A stretch of 64,000 bases of DNA from Limnomonas spitsbergensis (lineage: Eukaryota > Chlorophyta > Chlorophyceae > Chlamydomonadales). The notes under the pieces are model-generated. The model had not been told where the DNA came from. It saw nothing but the letters and a program-made list of their open reading frames with translations, and did not search any database. Made by a program: the position numbers and the translations under genes. This document shows positions 45,501 to 57,584 of this stretch, piece by piece (within the stretch, counting starts at the first letter, position 1; each line of letters begins with the position of its first letter). The stretch lies in contig JAYJMM010000117.1 in the NCBI GenBank assembly GCA_037349105.1, positions 1,860,001 to 1,924,000 on the forward strand, in the 5' to 3' direction.

Positions 45501-48500
45501 ACCTCCCCGTGTAGGGCACTAGTTAGCCTAGGTTCTGACCCTGAACCCTGAACCTCAAGCCCGTCAACCTTATCATCAGGCCCTAAACCCCAACCCTGCC
45601 CTCAGCCTGTACCACAGGTGCCCAATCACGAGCCTACCACCGACTTTCTGTTTGGACGCCTGGGATATCCCTCCTCCAGCTCTGCTCTGGATCATAAGTT
45701 GGCGACAGTAGCTTTAGTTGACCCATGAGAACGCAGCATTGGTTACCTGAACGCGCGTAAAGCGACCCCTGGCCTGGCATTTTACCGTTGCAGCAACAAA
45801 ACCATGAACCCTAAACCCTAAACTAGGCATTACCGTTGCAGCAACAGAAACCCTAAACCCTTAACCCCAAACCCTGGCATTACCGGTACGGGAACAAAAA
45901 CAGCTGGTTTCTTAGTTGCCCAAGCGTGAGCCTGCCACTAAGGTTCTGGTTGGATACCCTAGCCAAGGGTAGAGCCCTGCCATAACAAAATATAGCTTTG
46001 TTCTCAGGTGCCCATGCGTGAACCTGTTACCGTTCCCCTAAAACCCCGAACTCCTAACTCTATACCTTCACCATTAACCCTTCCACCTTTGCTGCAGGTG
46101 CATAGGCCTGCCGGAGGAGCTGAACATCACTCGCCATGTCCTTGCGCGAGGATACGCCGCCGTGGCGGTCTCCAGCGCTGATCGGCAGTCCAGCCGATGC
46201 TGGAACCTGCCGGGCTTCGGCAATCATCTGGAGAGTGATTTGGGCCGGGTGCGCGAGGGCAGGGGGACGATGAGGGGAGTATCATGAAGTTGCTCAGCTG
46301 TTGTTGACTGCTGATACTGGAACCTGCTGGGCTTTGGAAAGCATATGGAGAGTGATTTGGGCCGGGTACGGGAGGGCGGGGGATCGTTGGGGGGGGGAGG
46401 AGGGAAGGGGGGGAAGGTGGGAGAAGGTGGGACAGGGGAATAAGGCCAGTGGCAAGGGGGGAGAAGGTGGGACAGGGGAATAAGGCCAGTGGCAAGGGGG
46501 GAGAAGGTGGGACAGGGGAATAAGGCCAGTGGCAAGGGGGACGGGTGCAGTACCGGTAGCTGCTCCCTTTTCTTTTATATTCTTGTGCTTGGCCAGGCAA
46601 GGGGGATGGTTGCAGTACCGGTACCGGTAGTTGTTCCCTTTTCTTTAATATTCTTATATGCCTCCAATTCATGCTAGATGCAGTGTGCTGTTTATTTGCA
46701 GACGCTAGTCTGAGCTTAGTGTACTAAGCTTGGCTCGTTTGATCGTTTACCTGCACAAAGCTCTAAATGCAATTAAACAACCATATGCAATCACCAACCA
46801 AATGCAATCAACCAACCCTGTTTTGATTGCGCCCGGTGCTTAAGGCTCCCGCTCGCTTCCTCATTTTCTGGAATGGGCATTTCTGTTTCCTATCCATTGA
46901 CCATTACCTCCCACTCATTTTCAATTAGGCTGCCTCCTCCATGGGACTACAACCGTGAACTTGGTGTGTCCGTCAGTCTAGTAGGCACCTCAAGCCTTCG
47001 CCCTGAACGGCCTAGTAGGGCCCCACAGCCTTTTCATTCGGTCCCCACAGCCTTTTCATTAAGGGCCCACAGCCTTTCCTCTTCGGGCTCAAAAGGCATT
47101 CGATCAAACGCGATCCTCCCCTCACTTGGCAGGGGAGGATCGCTTTTGAGGTGGGGGGCTGGAGGTGGGCTTCCCCCCACTCCCAAGGGATGATTGATGA
47201 CGCACTGGATTCCTTTTGGGGTGATCTACCAGATTGGTGCAGTCTGCACCGTTTGAGCGTGTGACATGACCCCTGCATGGGCCTCACAGCCTCGACACCA
47301 GCAGCTTTGATACAAGGCTACTCTTGACGCTGCCATGAATTATCGTGTTGCTCGCAGCGTGTACCCTGCAAATAAGTATAAATAAATTATCAATATAAGT
47401 ATATAAGCAATCAATACACTCTGGCGCGTGGATAAGGAAGCCACCCGTCCGGCCGTAGCACTAGGTGAGCTACCATGCAAATAAGTGAATAAGATGATAG
47501 GCCCTGTGGCGTGGATTAAGGAAGCCACCCGTGGTACTGCACCTCCACACATGTCATCAAAGCTTGGCACAAAGGCTCTTCCCATGCATGTCGTGCATGT
47601 CTGAGCATCTCTCCAAAAGGATGACTGCATGGTAAAAAGAGTGTTGCTTGGTAAAAGGCACTGGGCACGATGCTGGTAGTAACAAGCCTGTTCTGAATGG
47701 ACAGCCTCAGTCGCCCCTGCCCCTCTTCTCATCCGGCCAAGGCCAACCAGACCCCTGTTCTCCCCCGGCAGAGTGTGAACCACTTTGGGTAAGTGTGAAG
47801 TGTGAACCTGCCGCACCACCTCCCTCCAACAGGTGACACGAGTGTTCGAAACGCTGCTACCGCGCCTGGGACTCAAGGGGCTGCCGCTGTTTGCAATGGG
47901 CGCGTCGTCAGGCGGGGCTTTTGTCTTGATGCTGGCCGCGGAGTACCCCCTGGCGGGAATATGTTCTCAAGTGAGGCTCTCAAGTGAAGATGTAAGAAAG
48001 AAAACTACGCCCCAATAGGGGCGTGCGGGTTAAGGGAGCAGCGCAGCTCGGGGCCGAAGCCACATCCGCACCGCTGCCATAGTGTAGATGGCAAGGCGGT
48101 ACAGGGGGGCAGAGAAGAAGGAGTGTCCCTTGCTATGGCTGGCAGGAGAGAGGCTGCTTGATGCTGGCCGTGTTGACCACCCCCCGCCCCCTTTGCGGGA
48201 ATGCTCCCAGGTGACGCATAGTAGGTTGGAAGGAGGTACAGGGGCAATGAGGAAGTGGGATTTCTCGCTATGGCTGGTAGGAGGGAGGCTGCTTGATGCT
48301 GGCCGTGTTGACCCCCCCTCGCCCCCTTAGCGGGAATATGCTCCCAGGTGACGCATAGTAGGTTGGAAGGAGGTACAGGGGCGATGAGGCAGTGGGATTT
48401 CTTGCTATGGCTGATAGGAGGAAGGCTGCTTGATGCTGGCCTTGGTGCCCTACCCCTTGGCAGGAATATGCTCATGGTGAGACGTTGCCATCACAAAGGA

Positions 48501-51500
48501 GAGGCAGGGGGGCAGAGAAATTGGCGTATTTCTTGGTATGGCAGGTAGAAGGAGGGTGCTACTTGATGCTGGCCGTGTTGCCCCCCCCCCCCTTTGGCAG
48601 AAATATGCTCCCTGGTGAGACATTGTAGTTCAAAAGGAGAGGCAAGGGGGCAGAGAAATGGGAATATTCCTTGGTATGGCAGGTAAAAGGAAGGCTACTG
48701 GATGCTGGCCGTGTTGCCCCCCCCCCCTTTGGCAGAAATATGCTCCCTGGTGAGACATTGTAGTTCAAAAGGAGAGGCAAGGGGGCAGAGAAATGGGAAT
48801 ATTCCTTGGTATGGCAGGTAGAAGGAAGGCTACTGGATGCTGGCCGTGTTGCCCCCCCCCCCTTTGGCAGAAATATGCTCCCTGGTGAGACGTTGTAGTT
48901 CAAAAGGAGAGGCAGGGGCAGAGAAATGGGAATATTCCTTGGTATGGCAGGTACAAGATAGGCTGTTGGATGCTGGCTGGGGTGCCCCTCCCCCCATGTT
49001 GGCGGGAGTATGCTCCATGGTGAGACGTTGTAGTTCAAAAGGAGAGGCAGAGGCAGAGGAATGGGAGCATTCCTTGGTCTGGCCGATAGGAGGAAGGCTG
49101 CTGGATGCTGGCTGGGGTGACCCTCCCCCCCCTTGGCAGGAATATGCTCCCAGGTGAGACGTTGCTGATTAAAAGGAGAGGCAGTGGGGTAGATGAGGAG
49201 GATTGTTCCTTGCGATGGCAGGTGCAAGGAAGGTGCTACTTCATGCTGGCTGCGGTGCGCTTGCTGGCTGGATTTGGCTGATTTTGCTCTCAGTTGAGGC
49301 TCTGTTGTGGTAGATCGAAAGGAGAGGATGGGACGGAGAGGAAGAATTCCCAGGTCTCCCTGCCCTAAACCCTAACCCCTTTACCCGTAACACCTAAACC
49401 CTGGCCATGACTGATAGGCGAGAGGCTGAGCTCCATTGCTGTTGTCGCCCGCAACTAGGTCACCGAACGTAGACAAGACGAACAAGAAGGAACGGTCAAG
49501 ATGAAACAAGAATTCGGCTGGCACAAAATGTGTGATGTCCCTCCTAGACGGGCCAGGCCTGACGCGATGTATGCCTCGGGGACGCAGTGCACCCTAAAAG
49601 CGCTATGACCTCTCCCACCAAACCCTGAAAGCCCTCGCCAAAATCTGGAGCACTTGGGCTACTGACGACGTTCGTAATGAAAAATGTCTACATCCTGACC
49701 TTACTGCTGGAAGGGGAAGCCATCCTTAGCAAGCCCCCAGTTGCTTGGCCGGCATCTGACCCTAGGGTGGCCTTGGTTTTCGTCTTCGTCCCAATCGGCT
49801 TAGTTGCAGGGGTTATGATTGGGAATCCCGGCACGATACTCTGATCGTGGTCAGGTGCACGCTTGCAAGAAGGCTGTTGTGCTTGCAGCTTTGTTTGACT
49901 CAGCCTAGAAGCCCCTTTTCCTGGAACATGGAACATGAAAAAAGAGGGAAGAAACATGGGACACGAAATTTAAAACATGAACATGAAGCATGAAACATGA
50001 ATCATTATCTCCTGGTCCTTGATTCCAACCCCCAAACCCTTGATCCTGGACCCTGCCTATCCCTTGCTGCAGATCATGGCGCTTCCTGCTGAAATGATGC
50101 AAGAGGCAGCGTTGAAGAGGCAGGCTGACAGTGATGGCTACCCGCCGACCCTCTTTGTGCACATGCCGCGAGACAGGTGGGGCACCCGTGAGGTGGTGCG
50201 TAATCGTTGTGGTACCGGCGAGACAGGTGGGGCACCCAGCCTTAATAGGGAAGGAGGGAAGAAAGCCCTACATCCCTTAGGGGTGCGAGGGTCAAGGAGG
50301 CAGAGGTCCAGCCTCAAAAGGGAAGGAGGGAAGAAAGCCCTTCATCCCTTAGGGGTGCGAGGGTCGAGGAGGCAGAGGTCCAACCTCAATAGGGATGGAG
50401 GGAAGAAAGCCCTACATCCCTTTGGGGTGCGAGGGTCGAGGGGGCTGAGGTCCAGCCTTGAAAGGGAAGGAAGGAAGAAAGCCCTACATCCCTTTGGGGT
50501 GCGAGGGTCGAGGGGGCTGAGGTCCAGCCTCGACCCTGTAAACCATGCGGGAAGAGCTTGTGGTCTCATTTAGGATGGAGCGTCCCCCTTGGATTCTGCT
50601 TGATACGAGGCCTCGTCAGTGTTTTTTGTAGTGATTACCGCATCACTTTCTGCTAAATTCCAGCTACACGGTGGCCTACGGCTACCAGCCAATGGCACGG
50701 CCAGCCCTGCTGCTCAGGCCTCCGGCCGGAGGCCGGTCGAGGTTTGGTGTCAATCAGCCCAGGGGTGGCCGCAGCACGGCCCATCAAAGGTGGTCCAGTA
50801 ACCACGCGATGTCCGAAGTGGTCCATGCCAGCAGAAATGTGCATCCCAGGCTCTTACCCACTTACATCACTGCATGACCGATACCTCGAAAATCTTATGA
50901 ATGCTCTGATGCACTGATGTACTATGCGTCTATGTACTAGCGTACTACGCTTTGTAATGATGTACTATGTGTCTGTGTACTATGTACTACGCTATGTAAC
51001 GATGTACTATGTGTCTGTGTACTATGTACTACGCTATGTAACGATGTACTATGTGTCTGTGTACTATGTACTACGCTTTGTAATGATGTACTATGTGTCT
51101 GTGTACTATGTACTACGCTATGTAACGATGTAATATGTGTCTGTGTACTGTGTACTACGCTATGCACTAATGTACTGTGCGTCTGTGTACGATGTACTTC
51201 GCTATGTAATGATGTACTATGTACTGATCAGCTGCAACAGAGCCTGCGACCCAGCGGCCCTTGGCAAACCTGTTTATTTACATGATGAGCATACCTGCTG
51301 CTCTTGGTCAATACTTATACGATGTGATCACCTCCTCTGCGGGCAGGCGGACGACTGCCTTGGTCGAGGCTGGCGTGGTGGTACTTCAGAAACAGGTGCT
51401 TGACTGCAGACGGGGAGAAGAGGAATGAGAGGGGATTTGGGGGGAGGTGGGACAGTAGGGGAGCAGGTGAGGAGGGGAGCAGGTGGGGAGGGGGGTGATA

Positions 51501-53283
51501 ATTGATAACATTGCTCTGATCGGGCAGGGCAACGCTTTTGAGGGAAGAGCCTGCTGATTTAGTCTGCCGCCTGTCCACCTTGGAGGAGGGCAGGTGTGAC
51601 CAGCAGTGGTCTGCCTATTTAAATTTTCGAAATACGGCTGACGTGCAGCAGATTTCAATCAGAGGTTTCAAACTGCATGGATGCCTTCCTGATTAGGCTT
51701 GCAGTGCTGTGAATATCTAACTCACATCTGGTATAGTAACTTATACCACTGTACATGACACTGACTTGTTTGCCTTTTTCTGCCTCTTAAGGGTGGTGTG
51801 GTTGCAGAAATCAAAGTACTGCCCTCAGCACTGACACCCACTCGGCTCAGCGATGCCGCCCGTGCAGAAATCAGCCCTGAGCTGAGCTTGGCCATCTTTG
51901 AAGCTTTCAGGTGAGGGTGACATGTTTTCCAATACATGGTTTGAGGTCTTGTCGATGAGGGCCACAGGTTGAGGTCTTGGGGGGGCCCTCAGATGCTGCC
52001 CGGGCTCATCAGACTATCAGAGGCTTTGCGATTGGACTCAACAGCTGTGCCTGCATGCTGTCTAGATGCAGCGGGGTGTTATGATGGGAGCCATGACGCT
52101 AGCGCGGCGCTTGCATGGAGCTTGCATGGTGCGCTGTCCATCCCAAACCGAGAAAGACGGGAATCTGGAAATCTGACATGCTCCTCCTGCATGGCGATTG
52201 TTTTCTTGAGGGTTCACTACTCGTTTTCGGATGGGAGACCTGAAGGTGGCTGGTCCATTCATTCAGATTGGGCGCCACAAACAGGAGGCACACACGTTAT
52301 TGCTTTCTTTCTTTCCTCTTATGCCTGATTCCTGACTTTCCTAGCTGACTTTCTGTTTGCTGACATGGCCAAGCTTTATCTAAGCAGGGCCCAGAGGTGT
52401 AACGTCATGAACATTATTGATGGGAAAAGAGTCTTCCAAGCCTTCACTAAAAATGCCCACCTCATGGATAGGCCCCCAACAAACAAGAAATTGGTCGCAG
52501 CATGCTTGCTGACTAAGACACACCCACGTACCTGAGCTCAATGCCACTTACTCTGTATTTCGGATGGGAGAGCTGAAGAATATAAGGGAATCCTGGCCCA
52601 GTTACGAGAATCCGATGGGAACCGTGGAGGTGCATTACGATTATTTATTAATGGGCTTCATTTGCACAAGGCAGGCCCGCAACCCTCATCCCTGATCAGA
52701 GCGCCTCTCACCACCACGCACTGCTCCGTTCCTGGAGCAAACCTCATTCCGAACTCTACGTAACCTCTGTTGGGAATCCATGAGGGTTGGTTGTGTTGGT
52801 TGCTTGCCCAGGGGTTCACTGGGCTTCTATCTTTGCCCTAGCGATGTAGTGCCTGTACCGGTTTATGGTCAGTCCGGCGCCTGTCCAATGCATCAAATGT
52901 GATGCTCTGCTGGACTGTAGAAACTTATCAAAACTTCACATGAAAGTCCTTCAGGCTTAGATCTTCAGGTCATATCTTCTAATCATATATATGTTTCTTT
53001 TTTCAGGTCCGCAGGCCTGCTAGGAGCGGAAGGCCTCCTGCTGGAGGACCCTAGGAGGGACGTGTGGCGGGCGGTGCTGCTGGGCCTGCCTGGGACAGCT
53101 GCCATCAGGCTGAAGGCGGACGAGTCCCCCATCTGCGAAGAGCTCAACCTGCTATACGCTATGCACGAGATTGTGTCAGAAACCACAACGGCCATGCTGG
53201 ACTTCTGGGAAACGGCTCGAACCACGCGGGGCAGAGGCAGCAGCAGCAGTAAAAGCAGCAGCAACGGGATGGCTGCTACATAG
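42562..53283 (+). CDS. Alpha/beta-hydrolase, membrane-anchored, plant/algal type
   Basis: Exons: 42562-42807, 44516-44637, 46098-46248, 47833-47970, 50073-50176, 51347-51395, 51792-51910, 53007-53283 (TAG). The sum is 1206 bases or 401 residues and all phases match. The ATG at 42562 is the first in frame before a single hydrophobic segment (FIGCVICGIALVVLLL), suggesting a type II anchor or signal peptide followed by a Ser-rich linker. Landmarks: VVFLAHGCNHGAVDFWP (oxyanion-hole HG), CIGLPEE, VAVSSADR, nucleophile elbow GASSGG (exon 47833), and a C-terminal LLYAMHEI whose His is the likely catalytic one. Plants have uncharacterised hydrolases with the same HGC, GLPE and GASSGG boxes; the substrate is not known. 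The donor at 50176 (ACAG|GTGGGG) was chosen over 50192 because only it keeps the frame into exon 51347. Introns carry copies of the exon 46248, 47970 and 50176 donor junctions. The first exon boundary at 42807 is the least certain. Confidence 0.88.
43635..43790 (+). repeat. Dispersed repeat family A copy (+)
   Basis: GACCGGCCTACAGCCGGGTG, GCCCAAGCAGCAGTGCATGC and TGATGTAGCTGACTTGTAGG match the copy at 24965. Confidence 0.75.
43905..44075 (+). repeat. Dispersed repeat family A copy (+)
   Basis: GCCTGTTGGGAGCCAAACTT, GCCGGGCCTACAGGGCACAC and TAGCTGAACAGTAGCTGAAC, about 120 bases after another copy in the same orientation. Confidence 0.7.
44790..45290 (+). repeat. 17-bp minisatellite, about 27 copies
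   Basis: Unit CAGAACTGCTTCCTGGT; all three plus frames stay open because the period 17 cycles through them without a stop. Hydrolase intron; not coding. Confidence 0.95.
46249..46375 (+). repeat. Copy of the donor end of hydrolase exon 46248
   Basis: At 46310-46372 GATACTGGAACCTGCTGGGC, TTTGGAAAGCATATGGAGAG and TGATTTGGGCCGG|GTACG repeat the last 55 exon bases and the donor, now with GTACG in place of GTGCG. Confidence 0.9.
46380..46545 (+). repeat. 44-bp G-rich repeats, three copies
   Basis: GGGGGGAGAAGGTGGGACAG then GGGAATAAGGCCAGTGGCAA, following the copied donor at 46372. Confidence 0.9.
47971..49300 (+). repeat. 135-bp tandem repeats copying the donor of hydrolase exon 47970, about nine copies
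   Basis: The exon end TTGATGCTGGCCGCGGAGTA, CCCCCTGGCGGGAATATGTT, CTCAA|GTGAGG recurs with GATGCTGGC starts at 48161, 48296, 48432, 48566, 48702, 48837, 48970, 49105 and 49242. Each continues into GGCRGRAATATGCTCCCWGG then TGAGACG, so each has a decoy donor after exon-like codons. A family B element (47993-48078) separates the true exon from the first copy. Confidence 0.92.
47993..48078 (+). repeat. Dispersed repeat family B, copy 3
   Basis: AAACTACGCCCCAATAGGGG, GAGCAGCGCAGCTCGGGGCC and GAAGCCACATCCGCACCG, inserted just after the hydrolase exon 47970 donor. Confidence 0.8.
50177..50540 (+). repeat. Donor copy plus 72-bp repeats, five copies
   Basis: At 50216-50238 GGCGAGACAGGTGGGGCACC repeats the donor region of hydrolase exon 50176. 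A 72-bp unit (AAGAAAGCCCTACATCCCTT, GGGGTGCGAGGGTCGAGG, GAGGTCCAGCCTC) then repeats five times. Confidence 0.85.
50650..50800 (-). repeat. Dispersed repeat family A, near-complete copy (-)
   Basis: CAGCCCTGCTGCTCAGGCCT, CCGGCCGGAGGCCGGTCGAG and GTGGCCGCAGCACGGCCCAT are the reverse of the family core. A similar minus copy is at 2430-2590. Confidence 0.75.
50925..51230 (+). repeat. 42-bp minisatellite, about seven copies
   Basis: Unit GATGTACTATGTGTCTGTGT plus ACTATGTACTACGCTATGTAAC. Hydrolase intron. Confidence 0.95.
52267..52550 (+). repeat. Dispersed repeat family D, copy 1, interrupted by a LINE tail
   Basis: GGCGCCACAAACAGGAGGCA, GGGAAAAGAGTCTTCCAAGC and AACAAACAAGAAATTGGTCG match 53972-54140. 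Relative to that copy, about 110 bases (52300-52410) are inserted here, ending AAGCAGGGCCCAGAGGTGTA, the LINE tail. Confidence 0.7.
52800..52950 (+). repeat. Dispersed repeat family C, copy 2 (+)
   Basis: GTAGTGCCTGTACCGGTTTA, ATGCATCAAATGTGATGCTC and AAAACTTCACATG, directly upstream of the last hydrolase exon. Confidence 0.7.
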
Positions 53284-53424
53284 TGGGCCGGTAGGGCAGC
53301 AGTGGCAAAGAGAGCAGCAGGAGGGCACAAGTCCCATGCATCAAAGGTGATGCCCTGTACAACTTCACAGGGGCAGGCATAACAGAAGCCAGATGTGTGA
53401 GATGGCTACCTGTGAGTTTAGAAC

Positions 53425-53640
53425 GGCGCTTACCTGCTGGGCCCTGCTGAGCGCTCAGCCGCTTGGGGGCTGGTAAGGAACGACGAAATCCAAGTCCAGG
53501 TACCATGCATAGCCTGGACCACAGTGCAGCCATGCTATCCTTCTTTGTGAAGGAGGCAGGGACATGGAACTCTACGGTATAAGCGGGGAGAACGCGGATC
53601 GTGTGGCGGGCTTTGGATATGGATACCACCTGTGTTGCCA
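53425..53640 (+). mobile_element. SINE-like element, second copy
   Basis: Tail GCTGGGCCCTGCTGAGCGCT then CAGCCGCTTGGGGGCTGGTA, body CAGGTACCATGCATAGCCTG and AGTGCAGCCATGCTATCC, aligned with 31040-31190. The tRNA-like head is degenerate in this copy. It follows the hydrolase stop by about 140 bases. Confidence 0.6.
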
Positions 53641-53971
53641 CCGATGAGTGTGAGTTGGTAAGGGAACCCATGTTCTCAGAATTCCTGTAACTGAAATGCC
53701 ACTTAAAGTCTGTGATACATACTCACGTAGCAGTCATAAGTTGTCATGCCTATTTTCAGCTGATACATCCCAGGTCCGATGAGCTTCAAAAAGGCACATT
53801 CCATGGACTAAAAAACGCACACTACTAAAGGAAAAAACAGTAGGGAGCATTGTCTGGTTCAAATTCAACTCCCCTCACGACAGATGGACAAAACTAAGAG
53901 ACTCCAATTGAGGGACCCGGGGTCAGGGAACAGGGGAAAACACACGCTGCAAAATGAAAGAGCCATGTTGG

Positions 53972-54140
53972 GGCGCCACAAACAGTAGGCGCACACGCAC
54001 ATTATTTATGGGAAAAGAGTCTTCCGAACCTTCACTAAAAAAATGCCAACCTCATGGATAGGCCCCTAACAAACAAGTAATTGGTCGCTGCATGCTTGCT
54101 GACTTGGACACACCCACCTGCCTTCGGCTCAACGCCACTT
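53972..54140 (+). repeat. Dispersed repeat family D, copy 2
   Basis: GGCGCCACAAACAGTAGGCG, GGGAAAAGAGTCTTCCGAAC and AACAAACAAGTAATTGGTCG; uninterrupted counterpart of 52267. Confidence 0.7.
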
Positions 54141-54407
54141 ATTTTTTATTATTGGTTACACAGCTGAAAATCCTCTTGCAGCACACACACAATAAAGGGA
54201 ATTATTGGCAGCTCGCACAGGTCTCCGCAGTTTTGTTCTCAGAAATAGTTTAGGATGGGGAGTCCCCCATGCTGCCGCCAGCCCATCACCACGCGTCAGA
54301 CTACACTACACTCCTGTACGCTGAAACTTGCGCACTTCGCGGTTCTGGTGAGGGCTGAGATGTAGCAGCAGGAGCGCGGCTGGGCTGGGGATTTTATGCA
54401 GTCGCCT

Positions 54408-56167
54408 CTACTCGGCGATGTTCGTGGGAGAGCTGAATGATACTGCACCGTCATGGCTGACAGCAGTCGGGGTGTTGGCTCCGGGAGTGCTCGGGCCTCT
54501 GGCATCAGTGAATGGAATGTCGGAAGAAAGCGCTACCTGCAAATAAGTGAGAGGGTTACACGGGCATAAGCAATCTCTGGGCATGGTGCGAGTACAGGCT
54601 GACATTGAGGGGAGTGGGACTCTTAACATGTGAAGCCTGTGAAGTTATTTCAGTCCAACAGGGCATCACATTTGATGCATGGGACATGTGCCCGTAATCC
54701 GGTACAGGCACTTGATACAATGTATGACTAAAAGCCAGTTCGACAAGCATTCATTTGAAGGTGCCCTGGGCTGCGACGCAAGCCGCTTTTTCATGGGCAC
54801 ATGTCATGAGAGAGCACTAAGGGTCAAAGATTAGGTCTCACCTGAGACGGCAGCATGCCGGCGATTTCGGAGGTGGGCGCTGACACTGGTGCCTTAACTG
54901 CAGACTGGGGCATGGACGGGGGCAGGAAGACGCCAGTGCCCGGGGGGAGGAAAACTCCTGTGCCCTGGCGTGGTCCTTCCCAGCTCTTGACATTTCGCAA
55001 AGGGTCCCAGTCAGCACCTGCCCAGGTAGGGGGCGCAGCGCGTATAGCCGCTTGGCCAGCGGCACTCATGCGTGCTTGCTGCTGAATCTGCATCTGCATG
55101 TTGGGCGGCATCATGCGAGCAGCCTGGCGGCCCCTCTGGGCATATGTGTTGCCCCTGCCGCCACCACCGCCGCCACCACCACGGCCCCTGAAGGTGGGTG
55201 GGCAAGAAGGGGGCAGCACAATTGGACTGGAAGTGAAGAATTGGTGGCATTCTTTACAACGCTGGCTTCATGCATGTATGCCATGAGGAGCATGGGCACA
55301 TTCACTGCAGGTAACCTCTTATCCTCTCTGTTCAAGCAGTACAAGCAGTTCATTCATGGTGGCTGGCTCAGACATTTGGCTCTCACCTGCCAAAGCTTTG
55401 AAGATCCGGGAGGTGGCCGCGGTGCTGATCCAGCACTGAGGTTGAGACAGGGTTGCCAGCTGCAAGCAGCTGGTGCCATGAGTTGACGTTCAGATTCGGC
55501 TGGTGCATCAGGCTGTCGGCAGACTGAGGCAGCGGGTTGGGCATCTGGTACATGCTGTTCGACAGGCCATGTCCCGACATCTGTCCCGACATTGGGTTCG
55601 TGGGGACCGCGGAGGCCTCGCCCGAGTCGAGATTCAGGAACAGCGTAATCGGGTTCACCATTTCACCGGGCAGCGCAATGACGCGGTGACCGGCCCATCC
55701 CGAGAGCCCGAGCTGCGCGGCATTCTGAGCATTCACGTAAATGGTGGAGCCGTCATTGGTGCAGCCTACAGGCTGCGTGAGATTGGGCTGAGGCTCTGGG
55801 TTGTTGGAGATTATTGAAGGGGACTGCTGCTTCTGCGAGCGATATGCCTTCGGAGGAGGAAAGCAATGGCCATGAGTGAGATCAAGAAAGCGTTCACAGT
55901 GGTTGCGTCACCATATTCCACAAAAGACACAATGCGGGATGGTGTTAGTGCTCGCACCAGAGGGATAGTGGGGCGTGCATCTTTACTTGCACACATTAAG
56001 CAAGTGCCAATTCTGCATACAAGGCGCACCTGGCCAGAGGAAAGGCCGGATTCTGTCCCAGTGGCAAGGAGCTCCTCCATGCTTCGAATCAGGTCTTGAG
56101 AGTTGGCATAGTCCATGTTATATCCAGTAGGCAGACCCCAATCTTCGTTTGCAGAAAACGGGTTCAT
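54408..56167 (-). CDS. Conserved RGG-rich protein of unknown function
   Basis: Exons in transcript order: 56167-56030, 55847-55387, 55187-54842, 54536-54408 (stop TAG). They encode about 357 residues with matching phases and GT-AG sites. The start is the ATG at 56167. No catalytic domain is recognised. The second exon holds a Gln/Ser/Pro-rich stretch and a hydrophobic block near VIALPGEMVNPITLFLNL. The third begins with an Arg/Gly tract (GRGGGGGGGRGN), then a Met/Gln-rich stretch (MQMQIQQQ), then WDPLRNVKSWEG, and a duplicated GTGVFLPP motif. RGG tracts and Gln-rich low complexity suggest RNA binding or granule association, which is inference. The GTGVFLP box recalls an uncharacterised land-plant family, but I hold that from memory only. 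The gene converges on the hydrolase and its introns are short, without the junction arrays seen in the other genes. Confidence 0.75.
54630..54722 (-). repeat. Dispersed repeat family C, copy 3 (-)
   Basis: GGGCATCACATTTGATGCAT and GGGACATGTGCCCGTAATCC, in the last intron of the RGG-protein gene. Confidence 0.7.
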
Positions 56168-57260
56168 GTTCAGAAATGTGCCAACAAGGACGCAGATGCG
56201 AGGTGGTCCGGCTCAAGCGCAGATGCGCTTAATTGAAGTTAATTTATGCGGCACATTTATTACAATTGACACCCGTGATCACCTATTCCCATATGCAGAG
56301 GATCGGGGACGTATTCGAACACAACCGTTCACACAGGGGACGTCCCACACCGACGCAGCCGTGACAAAATAAGAATGGCACAGAGAGCTGTGAAGAGGAT
56401 GGGCTTGCGATGAATCCTATGTGCGATGTGTCCACGGCTATACCTAGGAGATAACAATAAAATGGGGAGCACCCATGGCTTCTTGTCAGCTCAAGAGTCG
56501 CTGTCATACACTTTTCTCGACCTCTGTGGATCTCGGTCAGTATAAGCAGGGGGTATAAGCAGAAGAGGGAGTAATAAGTGTAGATTATCGGCGTGTACCG
56601 CTGTCTACCTTTCATTTTTCGACATGAACAACGTGATAATTCAACACGTGATAACTCAAAATAAAGGGCACTCGCATGCTTCTCCCCCACCGACATCGCC
56701 GTCAGGCTGCACGAGGACGGTCAGAGACCAGAGGATATTGGGGTGAAACGTTAGCCCGGTCCCGACCAATCGACCATTTCGATGAAGGATTTACATAGGA
56801 CTTACAGAGGTATGTCACACCGTCGGTGCATCACTATGTACAAAGACAACGGCGTTCACCTGGTGGACGACCCACGATGCCTCTAGTGTTCAGTTGCTCA
56901 TAATGGTCAATTGCTCATCAGCGCTAGTACCGTATTTGAACAGGCATGTTTGAGTACATTTTATACGGGTCACCTGGCAAGACATCCCAAGTGCATGCTT
57001 TTATTATGATGCATGGGGTGTTTGACGACCTTCATGATGAGCCTAGGATGAGTGGACCACAGGTGTTGACAAGTGGGCAACGGGTATGTGCATGAGCTTG
57101 TGTACAAATGTCCAAAGAATCCATGCACTGAATTTTTGGTGTGACCTGCACATTTCTGCACCAGTCACACCGACCGATGTCATACTTGCTCATACCAATA
57201 CTGACATCCTCGGTACAGTGCATGGGCTGTACAATGGCATGAGCTCACACGCTGCAGGAG
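56168..57260. other. Upstream of the RGG-protein gene
   Basis: Likely holds its promoter and 5' UTR. I see no coding frame or repeat that can be supported. Confidence 0.35.
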
Positions 57261-57276
57261 CTCCTCAGTCCCACCC

Positions 57277-57399
57277 ATGGTCCTAGCACAATCTGGCTGC
57301 ACCTGTGCTGTATTGTGCCGTATCATGGCACTTTGGTAGCACAATCCGGCTGAACCTGTGCCGTATTGCGCCGTTTCATGCCGTTTCGTGCTACCATGG
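57277..57399. mobile_element. Candidate 123-bp MITE
   Basis: Ends ATGGTCCTAGCACAAT and GTGCTACCATGG are imperfect inverted repeats, flanked by TCCCACCC at 57269-57276 and 57400-57407. The inside is two diverged copies of a GCACAATCYGGCTGNACCTG unit. Confidence 0.45.
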
Positions 57400-57584
57400 T
57401 CCCACCCTTATTTACCCGAGGTGTTTCTCGAGTTCTGCGCAGTCCCACCGCATGGGATCAGGACCCACTTACCCAGCATAAAAGCTGAGTCCCATGGCTG
57501 CGCATTTACATGGTGAGGTAGAGAAGGGATCAGGCGGTTGCATCCTTTGATTGGTCTGACCTTTGTCGCTCGTCGGACCTTCGC

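Noticed and set aside
50177..50192. Donor at 50192 for the hydrolase exon
   Set aside because: It leaves phase zero, which does not fit exon 51347; the donor at 50176 does.
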